Of a stretch of 64,000 nucleotides of DNA, positions 10,225 to 18,969 are shown piece after piece. The stretch is from Rhizobium sp. FKL33 (lineage in GTDB: Bacteria; Pseudomonadota; Alphaproteobacteria; Rhizobiales; Rhizobiaceae), in NCBI RefSeq assembly GCF_005222915.1, contig NZ_STFX01000003.1, forward strand, positions 1 through 64,000. Direction: 5' to 3'. Under the pieces are notes generated by a model. That model saw only the letters and a list, made by a program, of their open reading frames with translations, ran no database searches and was not told the DNA's origin. The position numbers were made by a program, and so were the translations under genes. Numbering within the stretch: position 1 is the stretch's first letter; each line of letters begins with the position of its first letter.

Positions 10225-13215
10225 TCAATGCGCCTCGTCCCAGTTCTTCGCGGCGCGGGCGTCGACGGCGAGCGGCACGCTCATTTCGATGGCCGGGAAG
10301 GCGGCGTTTTCCATCACCTCGCGGATGACGGGGATGGCGCGCTCGGCCTCGTCCTCGGTGGTCTCAAAAATCAGTTCGTCATGCACCTGCAACAGCATGC
10401 GCGCCTTGAGCTTCGCCGCATCCAGCGCCGGCTCCATCTTGATCATGGCGCGGCGGATGACGTCGGCCGCAGACCCCTGAATCGGCGCGTTGATCGCGGC
10501 GCGCTCGTTGAAGGCGCGGACGGACGGGTTGGACGAGCGGATCTCGGGATAATGAATGCGGCGGCCGAAAATGGTTTCGACATAGCCGAATTCGCGCGCC
10601 TTGGCCTTGGCCTCTTCCATATAGGCCTTGATGCCGGGGAAGCGCTCGAAATAGCGTTTGATGTAATCGCCGGCTTCCGACCGCTCGATGCTGAGCTGAT
10701 TGGCGAGACCGAAGGCGGAAATACCGTAGATGATGCCGAAATTGATCGCCTTGGCGCGACGGCGCACATCCGACGGCATGCCCTCGACCGGCACGCCAAA
10801 CATTTCCGACGCCGTCATCGCATGAATGTCGATGCCTTCGGCGAAAGCTCGCGTCAGCTGCGGGATGTCTGCGACATGGGCGAGCACGCGCAGTTCGATT
10901 TGGCTATAGTCGGCCGAGATGAGAACATGGCCGGGCTCGGCCACAAAGGCGGTGCGGATCTTGCGGCCCTCAGCGGTGCGCACCGGGATGTTCTGTAGGT
11001 TCGGCTCCGACGACGACAGCCGGCCCGTGGTGGTGGCGGCCATGGCGTAGGAGGTGTGCACCCGCTTGGTCTGAGGGTTCACATAAGACGGCAGCGCATC
11101 GGTGTAAGTGCTCTTGAGCTTGGTGATCTGGCGCCAGTCAACGATCTTGCGCGGCAGGTCATGGCCCGCGGCGGCTAGGTCTTCCAGCACCTGCGCCGAG
11201 GTCGACCATTGGCCGGTCTTGGTCTTGCCGCCGCCGGAATCCAGACCCATCTTGCCGAACAGGATTTCCCCAAGCTGCTTGGGCGAACCGATGTTGAAGC
11301 GTTCGCCGGCGAGCTGATAGATTTCGTCCTCGATGCGGGCGGCGGATTGGGCGAGTTCGCCCGACAGACGCGAGAGAATCTGCCGGTCGATGGAAATGCC
11401 GCGCGCTTCCATGCTGGCGAGCACGGTGGCGAGCGGTCGCTCCAGGCGTTCATAGACCCGCGTCAGGCTCTTGGCGGCGAGCTGCGGCTTCAGCACATGC
11501 CAGAGACGCAGCGTCACATCTGCGTCCTCGGCGGCGTAAGCCGTGGCCTTGTCGATGTCGACCATGTCGAAGGTCACGGCGCTTTTGCCGGAGCCGGTGA
11601 CATCCTTGTAAGCGATTGGCTTGTGGCCGAGCCAGCGCTCTGACAGCGTGTCCATATTGTGCAGCGTCGCGCCGGCGTCGAGCACATAGGACATCAGCAT
11701 CGTGTCGTCATAACGGGCGACCTCGATGCCGTGGCGCTTCATGATCAGCCAGTCATATTTGATGTTCTGGGCGACGACGAGGATCGCCGGATCCTCCAGC
11801 ATCGGCTTCAAGATGGCGAGCGCGTCGCGCAGCGGGATCTGGCCCTCGGCGATGCCGCCGCCGAGCAGATCGCCGCGACCGGATTTGTGGCCGAGCGGGA
11901 TATAGCAGGCGCGGATCACGGCGCCTGACGAATTGGCGGCATTGTCGGCTACGGCGAGCGAGACGCCGCAGAGTTCCGCCTGCATCGGATCAAGCGAGGT
12001 CGTCTCGGTGTCGAAGGCGACGAGGCCGGTCTCGCGGGCTAGCTTGACCCAGGCTTCCAGTCGGGCTGCGTCGCGCACGGTCTCATAGGTCGAGGGATCG
12101 ATCGGGCTTGAGGCGAAAGCCTGGATACGGGCATCCGCCAGCGCCTTCGGGGTGAAGACGGGGTCGCCGCCGACGCCTGTTGCCGACGCGTCGCTCGCAG
12201 GCTTGGCCGCAGCGGAGGCTGCTTTTGCGGGCTTGCCGTCGGCGGCCGTCGGATCGAGATCCGGGCCGTGGGCAGCGTTGTTCCATTCGATCTTGACAGG
12301 CGCCGGTTCGATCTCGGCGGCATCAGCGCCGGTCGCCTCGGCGACGCGGCGGGTCAGCGTGGTGAATTCCATCGTCTTGAGGAAGGCGACGAGGCGCGGC
12401 CCGTCCTGCGGATGCAGCACAAGATCCTTGAGTGGCGCGAGATCGGGCACATCGGTCTTCAGCGTCACCAACTGGCGCGACACCTGGATGAGATCGCGAG
12501 CGGCGAGAATGCTTTCGCGGCGCTTCTCCTGCTTGATCTCGGAGGCGCGGGCGAGCAGCGTGTCGAGATCGCCGAACTGTTCGAGCAGCGTCGCCGCTGT
12601 CTTGGGGCCGATGCCGGGCACGCCGGGCACATTGTCGGTGCTGTCGCCGGTGAGCGACTGCAGGTCAATCATCTTTTCGGGTGGCACGCCCCATTTCTCG
12701 ATCACTTCCGGGATCGAGATCTGCTTGTCCTTCATCGCGTCATACATATGCACGCGCGGGGTGACGAGTTGCATCAGGTCCTTGTCGGAGGAGATGATGG
12801 TGGTCTCGGCGCCGAGCGCCTCGGCCTGGCGGGCATAGGTGGCTATGATGTCGTCGGCCTCATAGCCCTCGGTTTCGATGCAGGGCAGGTTGAAAGCGCG
12901 CGTCGCCTCGCGGATCAGCCCGAATTGCGGGATCAGATCCTCGGGCGGCGCGGAACGGTTGGCCTTGTAGTCGGGATAGATCTCTTTGCGGAAGGTGGCG
13001 GAGGAATAGTCGAAGATCACCGCGAAATGCGTAGGCGTGACGCCGACATCGGTGTTGCGCGCATCGACGAGCAGCTTCCACAGCATGTTGCAGAAGCCCG
13101 ACACCGCGCCCACGGGCAGTTTGTCCGACTTGCGGGTCAGCGCCGGCAGCGCATGGAAGGCCCGGAAGATGAAGCCGGACCCGTCGACGAGGAAAAGATG
13201 ATCACCGTTTTTCAT
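10225..13215 (-). CDS. polA: DNA polymerase I
   Basis: Repair and Okazaki-fragment processing polymerase, 996 residues, somewhat longer than the E. coli enzyme. The 5'-3' exonuclease domain spans about 1-300; an Ala/Pro-rich linker follows at about 305-355; the proofreading domain (about 380-580) keeps its acidic residues (AFDTETTSLD, and YAAEDADVTLRLW); the polymerase domain (about 600-996) includes SADYSQIELRVLAH and the catalytic VHDELIFE near the end. All three activities therefore look intact. Convergent with pccR, 13 bases apart. Confidence 0.97.
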   Translation of the reverse strand: MKNGDHLFLVDGSGFIFRAFHALPALTRKSDKLPVGAVSGFCNMLWKLLVDARNTDVGVTPTHFAVIFDYSSATFRKEIYPDYKANRSAPPEDLIPQFGLIREATRAFNLPCIETEGYEADDIIATYARQAEALGAETTIISSDKDLMQLVTPRVHMYDAMKDKQISIPEVIEKWGVPPEKMIDLQSLTGDSTDNVPGVPGIGPKTAATLLEQFGDLDTLLARASEIKQEKRRESILAARDLIQVSRQLVTLKTDVPDLAPLKDLVLHPQDGPRLVAFLKTMEFTTLTRRVAEATGADAAEIEPAPVKIEWNNAAHGPDLDPTAADGKPAKAASAAAKPASDASATGVGGDPVFTPKALADARIQAFASSPIDPSTYETVRDAARLEAWVKLARETGLVAFDTETTSLDPMQAELCGVSLAVADNAANSSGAVIRACYIPLGHKSGRGDLLGGGIAEGQIPLRDALAILKPMLEDPAILVVAQNIKYDWLIMKRHGIEVARYDDTMLMSYVLDAGATLHNMDTLSERWLGHKPIAYKDVTGSGKSAVTFDMVDIDKATAYAAEDADVTLRLWHVLKPQLAAKSLTRVYERLERPLATVLASMEARGISIDRQILSRLSGELAQSAARIEDEIYQLAGERFNIGSPKQLGEILFGKMGLDSGGGKTKTGQWSTSAQVLEDLAAAGHDLPRKIVDWRQITKLKSTYTDALPSYVNPQTKRVHTSYAMAATTTGRLSSSEPNLQNIPVRTAEGRKIRTAFVAEPGHVLISADYSQIELRVLAHVADIPQLTRAFAEGIDIHAMTASEMFGVPVEGMPSDVRRRAKAINFGIIYGISAFGLANQLSIERSEAGDYIKRYFERFPGIKAYMEEAKAKAREFGYVETIFGRRIHYPEIRSSNPSVRAFNERAAINAPIQGSAADVIRRAMIKMEPALDAAKLKARMLLQVHDELIFETTEDEAERAIPVIREVMENAAFPAIEMSVPLAVDARAAKNWDEAH

Positions 13216-13360
13216 GGGTCTGCTGTTAGCATGCGGCGGCAGAGTCGGAAAGACGACGCGGCCCGGCGGCGCCGAGAAATGGGCGAGGCCGCTACGGCGC
13301 GGCTGTTGCCCGCTCCCCCAGGTGTGCTATGTCCTTGCCGATCACTAAAGGGGAAGACGC

Positions 13361-13840
13361 ATGGCCTTCGCATTGCAGGCGGGACTGGTTCGCACGATCG
13401 CCGAGACGGTCGGGGATTATCGCGCGGGCTCGCCCGCTCTGGTGAAATTCGCCATGGAATGCGGCGTGGCGCTCAACCGCCAGCCCATTATCAGCAAGGT
13501 CACGGTGAAGCCGACCATGCGCGACGAGCGCTTCCAGATCGGCGACGAGGCCTACAAGGGCAAGTTCGCCTCCGACCGCGAGGCCTTCTTCGCAGCCTTC
13601 GACGCCTTCATGGCCAATGGCCAGTTCCTCGCCTGGAACGGTCGCGCGCCGATTGCCCGCGGCGTGCCGCCGATGAAGGCGCTGAGCGAGAATTTCGCGC
13701 ATCCCACCTTCCAGATCGACATGACCAGCCGCAGGCGCGGCGAGCCCAGGGAAATCCGCTACGCCATGCTGTTCGTCGGCTTTGCCGATGACGATGCGGC
13801 CAAAGCCTATGCGGACAGGCTCGCCCATCTCGTGATGTGA
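13361..13840 (+). CDS. Uncharacterised 159-residue protein
   Basis: I do not recognise the family. It is soluble, with no signal or transmembrane segment. The middle has aromatic and charged stretches (FASDREAFFAAFDAFMANGQFLAWNG) and the C-terminal half looks like alternating strands (FQIDMTSRR, EIRYAMLFVGF), suggesting a small alpha/beta fold. A good ribosome site (GGGGAAG) precedes the ATG and codon use matches the neighbours, so it is a real gene. It lies divergent from polA and just upstream of an XRE-cupin regulator, without an evident shared operon. Confidence 0.75.
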   Translation: MAFALQAGLVRTIAETVGDYRAGSPALVKFAMECGVALNRQPIISKVTVKPTMRDERFQIGDEAYKGKFASDREAFFAAFDAFMANGQFLAWNGRAPIARGVPPMKALSENFAHPTFQIDMTSRRRGEPREIRYAMLFVGFADDDAAKAYADRLAHLVM

Positions 13841-13846
13841 TCAGGC

Positions 13847-13875
13847 TTGACGATTTCTCATAAATGAGATTATTT
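13847..13875 (+). promoter_or_regulatory. Promoter with internal palindrome before the XRE-cupin gene
   Basis: TTGACG at 13847-13852, then a 17-base spacer, then TTATTT at 13870-13875. The spacer contains the palindrome TCTCAT-AA-ATGAGA (13856-13869), and the start of a second copy, TTTCTCGTTTAT, runs to the ATG at 13883. Transcription from this promoter would begin within a base or two of the ATG. Confidence 0.5.
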
Positions 13876-13882
13876 CTCGTTT

Positions 13883-14443
13883 ATGGAAGAAATTGATCCC
13901 CTCGACGCCCAACTTGCCCAACGACTGAAAGCGCTGCGCGCCGAGCGCGGCTGGTCGCTCGACGACCTTGCGGAAAGAAGCGGCGTCAGTCGCGCCACGC
14001 TGTCCCGCCTCGAAAAGGCCGAGGTGAGCCCGACCGCCAATGTTCTCGGCCGCCTCTGCGGCGCCTATGGCATGCCGATGTCCAGGCTGATGCGCATGGT
14101 GGAGGACGCGTTTACGCCTTTGGTCCGGCCGGAGAACCAGCCTGTCTGGACCGACCCCAGCCTCGGCTTCGAGCGCCGTTCGATCTCGCCGCCGGCTGCG
14201 AGCCTGTCGGGGGAGGCGGTGGAATGCCGGCTGAAACCCGGAGCCCGCATCGATTACCAACTGCCGCCGCGCCCCGGCCTCGAACATCACCTGATCATGG
14301 TCGCGGGCGGCCTGGCGCTGACCATCGAAGGCCGGACCTATGACATCGGGCCCGGCGATTGCCTGCGCTACAAGATATCGGGCCCTTCCAGCTTTCGCGC
14401 CTCGGAGACGGACGGCGCGCATTATTTCCTGTTCATCGTCTGA
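13883..14443 (+). CDS. XRE-family regulator with C-terminal cupin domain
   Basis: A 186-residue DNA-binding protein. The helix-turn-helix is at about 8-64 (GWSLDDLAERSGVSRATLSRLEKAEVSP); a cupin sensor domain fills about 100-186 (PGLEHHLIMVAGGLALTIEGR, then DIGPGDCLRY). Relatives respond to small metabolites such as polyamines or amino acids. No Shine-Dalgarno site is visible and the likely promoter abuts the ATG, so the mRNA may be leaderless and the palindrome in the promoter a self-operator. A GNAT acetyltransferase follows after 10 bases, probably as its co-transcribed partner and target. Confidence 0.88.
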   Translation: MEEIDPLDAQLAQRLKALRAERGWSLDDLAERSGVSRATLSRLEKAEVSPTANVLGRLCGAYGMPMSRLMRMVEDAFTPLVRPENQPVWTDPSLGFERRSISPPAASLSGEAVECRLKPGARIDYQLPPRPGLEHHLIMVAGGLALTIEGRTYDIGPGDCLRYKISGPSSFRASETDGAHYFLFIV

Positions 14444-14453
14444 GGTTTTTCAC

Positions 14454-14975
14454 ATGAGCATTGTCCCTCTCTCCGCCGCCGATATCGAAGCGCGTCTTCC
14501 CGAATTGTCGGACCTCCTGCATGCCTGCGTGATGGAGGGCGCGAGCGTCAATTTCATCACGCCCTATGCGATCGAGGACGCCGAACGCTTCTGGCGCAAG
14601 AAGGTGCTGGCGCGGATGGACGACGGCTTGCTGACCGTGCTCGGCTGGCTGGAGGGCGGCCGCGTCGTCGGCTCGGTGCAACTCGACGCCGACACCCCGC
14701 CCAACCAGGCCCATCGCGCCGACGTCAAGAAGATGCTGGTGCATCCCGCCTTCCAGCGCCGCGGCATCGGCAAGGCCTTGATGGCGGCGGTGGAACAGGC
14801 GGCGCGCGACAAGGGGCTGACGCTGCTGACGCTCGACACCCGCTCCGGCGACAAGGGCGAGCCGCTCTATCGCGCCTCGGGCTTCGAGGTCGCGGGTGTC
14901 ATCCCCGGTTATAGCCGCGACCCTTTCGCGGATGTCTATGACGCCTGCACCTATATGTACAAGCAGCTCGCCTGA
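14454..14975 (+). CDS. GNAT-family N-acetyltransferase
   Basis: A 173-residue acetyl-CoA-dependent acyltransferase. The acetyl-CoA loop is clear (KKMLVHPAFQRRGIGKALM, with the R-R-G-I-G-K core at about 102-107), followed by the usual LDTRSGDKGEPLYRASGF segment seen in many GNATs. The start is the ATG 10 bases after the XRE-cupin stop; a longer frame overlapping that gene is rejected. The substrate is unknown. Pairing of XRE-cupin and GNAT genes suggests the regulator controls this enzyme in response to its substrate, but that is inference. Confidence 0.87.
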   Translation: MSIVPLSAADIEARLPELSDLLHACVMEGASVNFITPYAIEDAERFWRKKVLARMDDGLLTVLGWLEGGRVVGSVQLDADTPPNQAHRADVKKMLVHPAFQRRGIGKALMAAVEQAARDKGLTLLTLDTRSGDKGEPLYRASGFEVAGVIPGYSRDPFADVYDACTYMYKQLA

Positions 14976-15079
14976 GACATGGAGCTATAAAATTCGCACA
15001 ATGGATGCGCGAAGCCTCTTCTTGTTTTGTTGAAATTATAGCGCATGATGTCGCCATCGATAATCAAGGAGGAACATCC

Positions 15080-16576
15080 ATGCGTCAGATCGGTCACTAT
15101 ATCGACGGCAAGCATGTTGCGGGCGCATCCGGCCGCAAGCAGTCGGTCTTCAATCCCGCCACCGGCGAAGTCCAGGCGGAAGTGGCGCTCGCGAGCGCCG
15201 ACGAATTGAACGCCGCCGTCGAAAGCGCCAAGGCCGCGCAGCCGAAATGGGCCGCCACCAACCCGCAGCGCCGCGCCCGCGTGTTCATGAAATTCGTCCA
15301 GCTGCTCAACGACAACATGGACGAGCTTGCCACGCTGCTCTCTTCCGAGCACGGCAAGACCATCGAAGACGCCAAGGGCGACATCGTGCGCGGCCTGGAA
15401 GTCTGCGAATTCGTGATCGGCATTCCGCATCTTTCGAAGAGCGAATTCACCGAAGGCGCGGGCCCGAACATCGACATGTATTCGATCCGCCAGCCTGTTG
15501 GCATCGGCGCGGGCATCACGCCGTTCAACTTCCCGGCCATGATCCCGATGTGGATGTTTGCGCCCGCGATCGCCTGCGGCAACGCCTTCATCCTGAAGCC
15601 CTCCGAGCGCGATCCCTCCGTGCCGATCCGTCTCGCCGAACTGATGATCGAAGCCGGCCTGCCGGCGGGCATCCTCAACGTCGTCAATGGCGACAAGTCG
15701 GCTGTCGACGGCCTGCTCACCCATCCGGATATCGGCGCGATCTCGTTTGTCGGCTCGACCCCGATCGCCCGCTATGTCTATGGCACGGCGGCGATGAACG
15801 GCAAGCGCGCCCAGTGCTTCGGCGGCGCCAAGAACCACATGATCATCATGCCGGACGCCGATCTCGACCAGGCCGCCAACGCGCTGATGGGCGCAGGCTA
15901 CGGCTCGGCCGGCGAGCGCTGCATGGCGATCTCGGTGGCTGTCCCGGTCGGCGAAGACACCGCCAACCGCCTGATCGAAAAGCTGACGCCGATGGTCGAA
16001 AGCCTGCGCATCGGCCCCTATACCGATGACAAGGCCGATATGGGCCCGGTCGTCACCAAGGAAGCGCGCGACCGCATTCTCGGCCTGATCGACCGCGGCG
16101 TGGAAGAAGGCGCCAACCTCGTCGTCGATGGCCGCGGCTTCAAGCTGCAGGGCTATGAAAACGGCTATTTCGTCGGCGGCTGCCTGTTCGACAACGTCAC
16201 GCCGGAGATGGACATCTACAAGACCGAAATTTTCGGACCGGTCCTCTCGGTCGTGCGCGCCAAGAACTATGAAGAAGCCCTGTCGCTGCCGATGAAGCAC
16301 GAATACGGCAATGGCGTTGCGATCTACACCCGCGACGGCGACGCCGCCCGCGATTTCGCCAGCCGCATCAATATCGGCATGGTCGGCGTCAATGTGCCGA
16401 TCCCGGTGCCGCTCGCCTACCACTCCTTCGGCGGCTGGAAGTCCTCGTCCTTCGGCGACCTCAACCAGCACGGCACTGACTCCATCAAGTTCTGGACCCG
16501 CACCAAGACGGTCACCAGCCGCTGGCCTTCGGGCATCAAGGACGGCGCAGAATTCGTCATGCCGACGATGAAGTAA
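15080..16576 (+). CDS. mmsA: Methylmalonate-semialdehyde dehydrogenase (CoA-acylating)
   Basis: Oxidises methylmalonate semialdehyde to propionyl-CoA (or malonate semialdehyde to acetyl-CoA) in valine and myo-inositol breakdown. The 498 residues show the aldehyde-dehydrogenase fold: a Rossmann NAD domain, catalytic Cys281 in SAGERCM, and the EIFGPVLSVV stretch. The start follows a strong AAGGAGG site (15066-15072). It makes the substrate used by the pcc cluster 6 kb away. The same gene is called iolA where inositol genes are adjacent; none are here. A strong terminator follows. A 506-residue antisense frame over it is a coding shadow. Confidence 0.95.
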   Translation: MRQIGHYIDGKHVAGASGRKQSVFNPATGEVQAEVALASADELNAAVESAKAAQPKWAATNPQRRARVFMKFVQLLNDNMDELATLLSSEHGKTIEDAKGDIVRGLEVCEFVIGIPHLSKSEFTEGAGPNIDMYSIRQPVGIGAGITPFNFPAMIPMWMFAPAIACGNAFILKPSERDPSVPIRLAELMIEAGLPAGILNVVNGDKSAVDGLLTHPDIGAISFVGSTPIARYVYGTAAMNGKRAQCFGGAKNHMIIMPDADLDQAANALMGAGYGSAGERCMAISVAVPVGEDTANRLIEKLTPMVESLRIGPYTDDKADMGPVVTKEARDRILGLIDRGVEEGANLVVDGRGFKLQGYENGYFVGGCLFDNVTPEMDIYKTEIFGPVLSVVRAKNYEEALSLPMKHEYGNGVAIYTRDGDAARDFASRINIGMVGVNVPIPVPLAYHSFGGWKSSSFGDLNQHGTDSIKFWTRTKTVTSRWPSGIKDGAEFVMPTMK

Positions 16577-16600
16577 GCGCAGACGCAGAAATCGTACACG

Positions 16601-16632
16601 CCCGCCGGGAGCTCAATTCCGGCGGGTTTTTT
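16601..16632 (+). terminator. Rho-independent terminator of mmsA
   Basis: CCCGCCGG (16601-16608) pairs with CCGGCGGG (16619-16626) around a 10-base loop, followed by TTTTTT. It lies 25 bases past the mmsA stop. Confidence 0.9.
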
Positions 16633-16789
16633 ATTTGGAGTGTTTTTGAGAGCTCGGGTTTACAATCTAGACGAGATATGATTGCACTTTACGGAGCTGG
16701 GAACAGTCATTCGCATGCGCATTTTTCGATGAGGCGGACGTTGCGGGGACTGTCCTTTTGGACAAACCGCTTACTTCAATGGATTGCGC

Positions 16790-17881
16790 ATGACGTCGAC
16801 AGACTTGCAGGCGGCCGGAACGTCGCCGCTGCTCAAATTTGAATTCCGCGGATCGGCCCGCGAATATTTCGGCATCTGGATCGTCAATGTTCTGCTGACG
16901 ATCGTGACCGTTGGCATCTATTCCGCCTGGGCGAAGGTCAGGCGGTTGCGCTATTTTTACGGCAACACCGTGCTTGACGGCTTCGGCTTCGACTATCACG
17001 CCAAAGGTAAGCAGATCCTGATCGGGCGCCTGATCACATTCGCCTATTTCGTCGCCTACAACATCGCGATCAATCTGTCGCCGATCATCGGAGGCCTACT
17101 TGCGCTCGGCTTTCTGGTGTTGCTGCCATGGATCATCGTTCGCAGCCTGCGCTTCAATGCGCGGGTCACGAGTTACCGAAATCTCAGGTTCGACTTTGTC
17201 GGCGGCGCCTGGGGCGCCTTCCGGTCCTTTTTCCTGGGCGGGCTCGTCGCCGGCCTTTCGCTGGGAATTCTGGCGCCCTTCGCCAGCCGCTGGGCCTATC
17301 GTTATATGATCAACAATCTGCGCTATGGCGGCAAGTCGTTCTCGACCGATGTAAGGGTGGGACAGATCTATCGCGGGTGGCTCTTGCCTGCCTTGATGTT
17401 CGTGGTCGGTATGGCGATCCTCATCGTGATCGGCGCGGTGACCGTTTTTCCCTATATTGCCGAATTCCAGCAAAACTCGATGGACATGGAGAAGAACCAG
17501 CGCATCGCCGTGATCGTCGGTCTCTTCTATCTGGCCATGCTTCCGGTGGTGCTGCTCTACATCGTCGCCGGGATTGTCTATCGCATCGGCGTGCGCAACA
17601 TCGTCCTTTCCCACAGCGAAATCGATGGAGGTCATCGGCTGTCCAGCGCCGTGCCGAGATTTGGTTACGCCTGGGTGGCCATCTCCAACGTGGTGGTGAC
17701 CCTGGCGACCTTGAGCCTCATGCGCCCCTGGGCGGCGGTGCGTGAATGGCGCTATGTCGTCGAGCGCACGGGACTGCAGCCGAATGGCGAGCTCACCACC
17801 GTCGTGACGGGGTTGCAAAGCGAAGGCTCGGCCGTAAGCTCTGAACTTCTGGACGTGGAGGGCTTCGACTTTGGCTTCTGA
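16790..17881 (+). CDS. DUF898 (YjgN-like) multi-pass membrane protein
   Basis: A 363-residue inner-membrane protein with about six to eight hydrophobic helices (for example around 35-55, 85-120, 145-165, 200-225, 245-265). The N-terminal signature LKFEFRGSAREYFGIWIVNVLLTIVTVGIYSAWAKVRR is split by the first helix and is diagnostic of DUF898; the WAKVRRLRYFY and RSLRFNARVTSYRNLRF stretches fit too. The biochemical role of the family is unknown. The ATG at 16790 is preferred over a TTG at 16784. The end overlaps the following M48 peptidase gene by 11 bases, an arrangement suggesting the two act together in the membrane. Confidence 0.87.
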   Translation: MTSTDLQAAGTSPLLKFEFRGSAREYFGIWIVNVLLTIVTVGIYSAWAKVRRLRYFYGNTVLDGFGFDYHAKGKQILIGRLITFAYFVAYNIAINLSPIIGGLLALGFLVLLPWIIVRSLRFNARVTSYRNLRFDFVGGAWGAFRSFFLGGLVAGLSLGILAPFASRWAYRYMINNLRYGGKSFSTDVRVGQIYRGWLLPALMFVVGMAILIVIGAVTVFPYIAEFQQNSMDMEKNQRIAVIVGLFYLAMLPVVLLYIVAGIVYRIGVRNIVLSHSEIDGGHRLSSAVPRFGYAWVAISNVVVTLATLSLMRPWAAVREWRYVVERTGLQPNGELTTVVTGLQSEGSAVSSELLDVEGFDFGF

Positions 17882-18926
17882 CGGGGTTCGTCTTTCCGGC
17901 CATTGGCATCCACCCGGCGCCAATTTGGCGACGCCGGCAGAGCTGAGCGGCGGGACCGATCGCCTGGAGGTCAAGACCGCCGACGGCGTGGTGCAGGCAG
18001 TCGCGCCGCTGGGGGACGTGCGCATATCGGACCGGATCGGATCGGTTCCCCGCCGTTTTGCCTTTATCAATGGCGGTCTGTTCGAAACGCCCGACAATGA
18101 AAGCGTGGATGTCTTCCTTAGAGCCGCGCGGGCCGATCGCAGCGGCTGGATTCACGGGCTGGAACGGTCTCGCCCTCGTCTGGTCCTTTTCGCCCTGGCC
18201 GTGATTCTGCTGGCGTTCGGGATCTATAGCTACGGATTACCGGCTTTGGTCGAGGTTGCCGTCCGGGTGACGCCGCCTGTTGTCAACGATCTGCTGGCGG
18301 AGGGCGCGCTGCAATCCCTCGATCGGACCTTGTTATCCCAAAGCGCGCTGTCGGAAGACAGGCAAGACGAGATCCTGGAAGAGTTTTATGAGCTGGCGGC
18401 GAATGGCGAGCGCGGCGCCGATGGCTATAATCTCGAATTCCGCGACGGCGGCTATATCGGACCCAACGCTTTCGCCCTGCCGAATGGCGTCATCGTGCTG
18501 ACGGATCAACTGGTCGATCTCGCCAAGGGCGACGACGAAATGATACTCGGCGTGCTGGCGCATGAGATCGGTCACGTCGACCACAAGCATTCCCTGAGAC
18601 AGGTTTACCGCGTGGCCGGCACCGCGGCGTTGATCACGCTGATCGCCGGCGACATAGGCAGCGCCTCCGAAGATATGCTCACCAACGGCGCGGCGCTGCT
18701 GACGCTTTCGAATTCGCGCGCGGCGGAGGAGGAGGCGGACCGGACGTCCGTCGAGCTGATGAAGAAAGCAAGACGCGATCCTGCGGCGATCGGACGGTTT
18801 TTCGCGATTCTCGAAGCAAAATTCGGCAATAGCGAGGGACCTAACATGCTGTCCACCCATCCCGCCACGCCGGAACGGCGCAAGGCCGTCGAGGCTTACG
18901 CCCGTCAGCTGAACACCAAAAAATGA
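17871..18926 (+). CDS. M48-family membrane-associated metallopeptidase
   Basis: A 351-residue zinc peptidase. One transmembrane helix lies at about 103-125 (PRLVLFALAVILLAFGIYSYGL); the M48 domain follows, with the zinc motif HEIGH at 231-235 and a downstream EEEADRTSVELM supplying the third ligand. Relatives (HtpX, LoiP/BepA types) degrade damaged envelope proteins. The only suitable start is a TTG at 17871, inside the DUF898 gene and preceded by GGAGG, so translation is probably coupled. Its pairing with DUF898 hints that the peptidase processes or is regulated by the membrane partner. Confidence 0.88.
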   Translation: MASDGVRLSGHWHPPGANLATPAELSGGTDRLEVKTADGVVQAVAPLGDVRISDRIGSVPRRFAFINGGLFETPDNESVDVFLRAARADRSGWIHGLERSRPRLVLFALAVILLAFGIYSYGLPALVEVAVRVTPPVVNDLLAEGALQSLDRTLLSQSALSEDRQDEILEEFYELAANGERGADGYNLEFRDGGYIGPNAFALPNGVIVLTDQLVDLAKGDDEMILGVLAHEIGHVDHKHSLRQVYRVAGTAALITLIAGDIGSASEDMLTNGAALLTLSNSRAAEEEADRTSVELMKKARRDPAAIGRFFAILEAKFGNSEGPNMLSTHPATPERRKAVEAYARQLNTKK

Positions 18927-18929
18927 TGC

Positions 18930-18953
18930 AGGCGACCGGTAGCCCGGTCGCCT
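18930..18953 (-). terminator. Terminator of the iron-binding protein gene
   Basis: AGGCGACCGG (18930-18939) pairs with CCGGTCGCCT (18944-18953) across a 4-base loop, a 10-base-pair stem. On the minus strand a T-run follows seven bases later. It sits between the convergent peptidase and iron-binding genes and may serve both strands. Confidence 0.65.
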
Positions 18954-18969
18954 GGTCTCCTCGTTGGAC

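Noticed and set aside
12268-13791. 507-residue plus-strand frame over polA and the next gene
   Set aside because: Runs antisense to polA and then out of frame through the 159-residue gene; no domain seen.
14984-15042. GCTATAA / TTATAGC inverted repeat before mmsA
   Set aside because: Seven-base arms 45 bases apart in an AT-rich gap are within chance; too weak to call an operator.
14951-16471. 506-residue minus-strand open frame over mmsA
   Set aside because: Antisense shadow of the methylmalonate-semialdehyde dehydrogenase gene; low-complexity composition, no domain, no start context.
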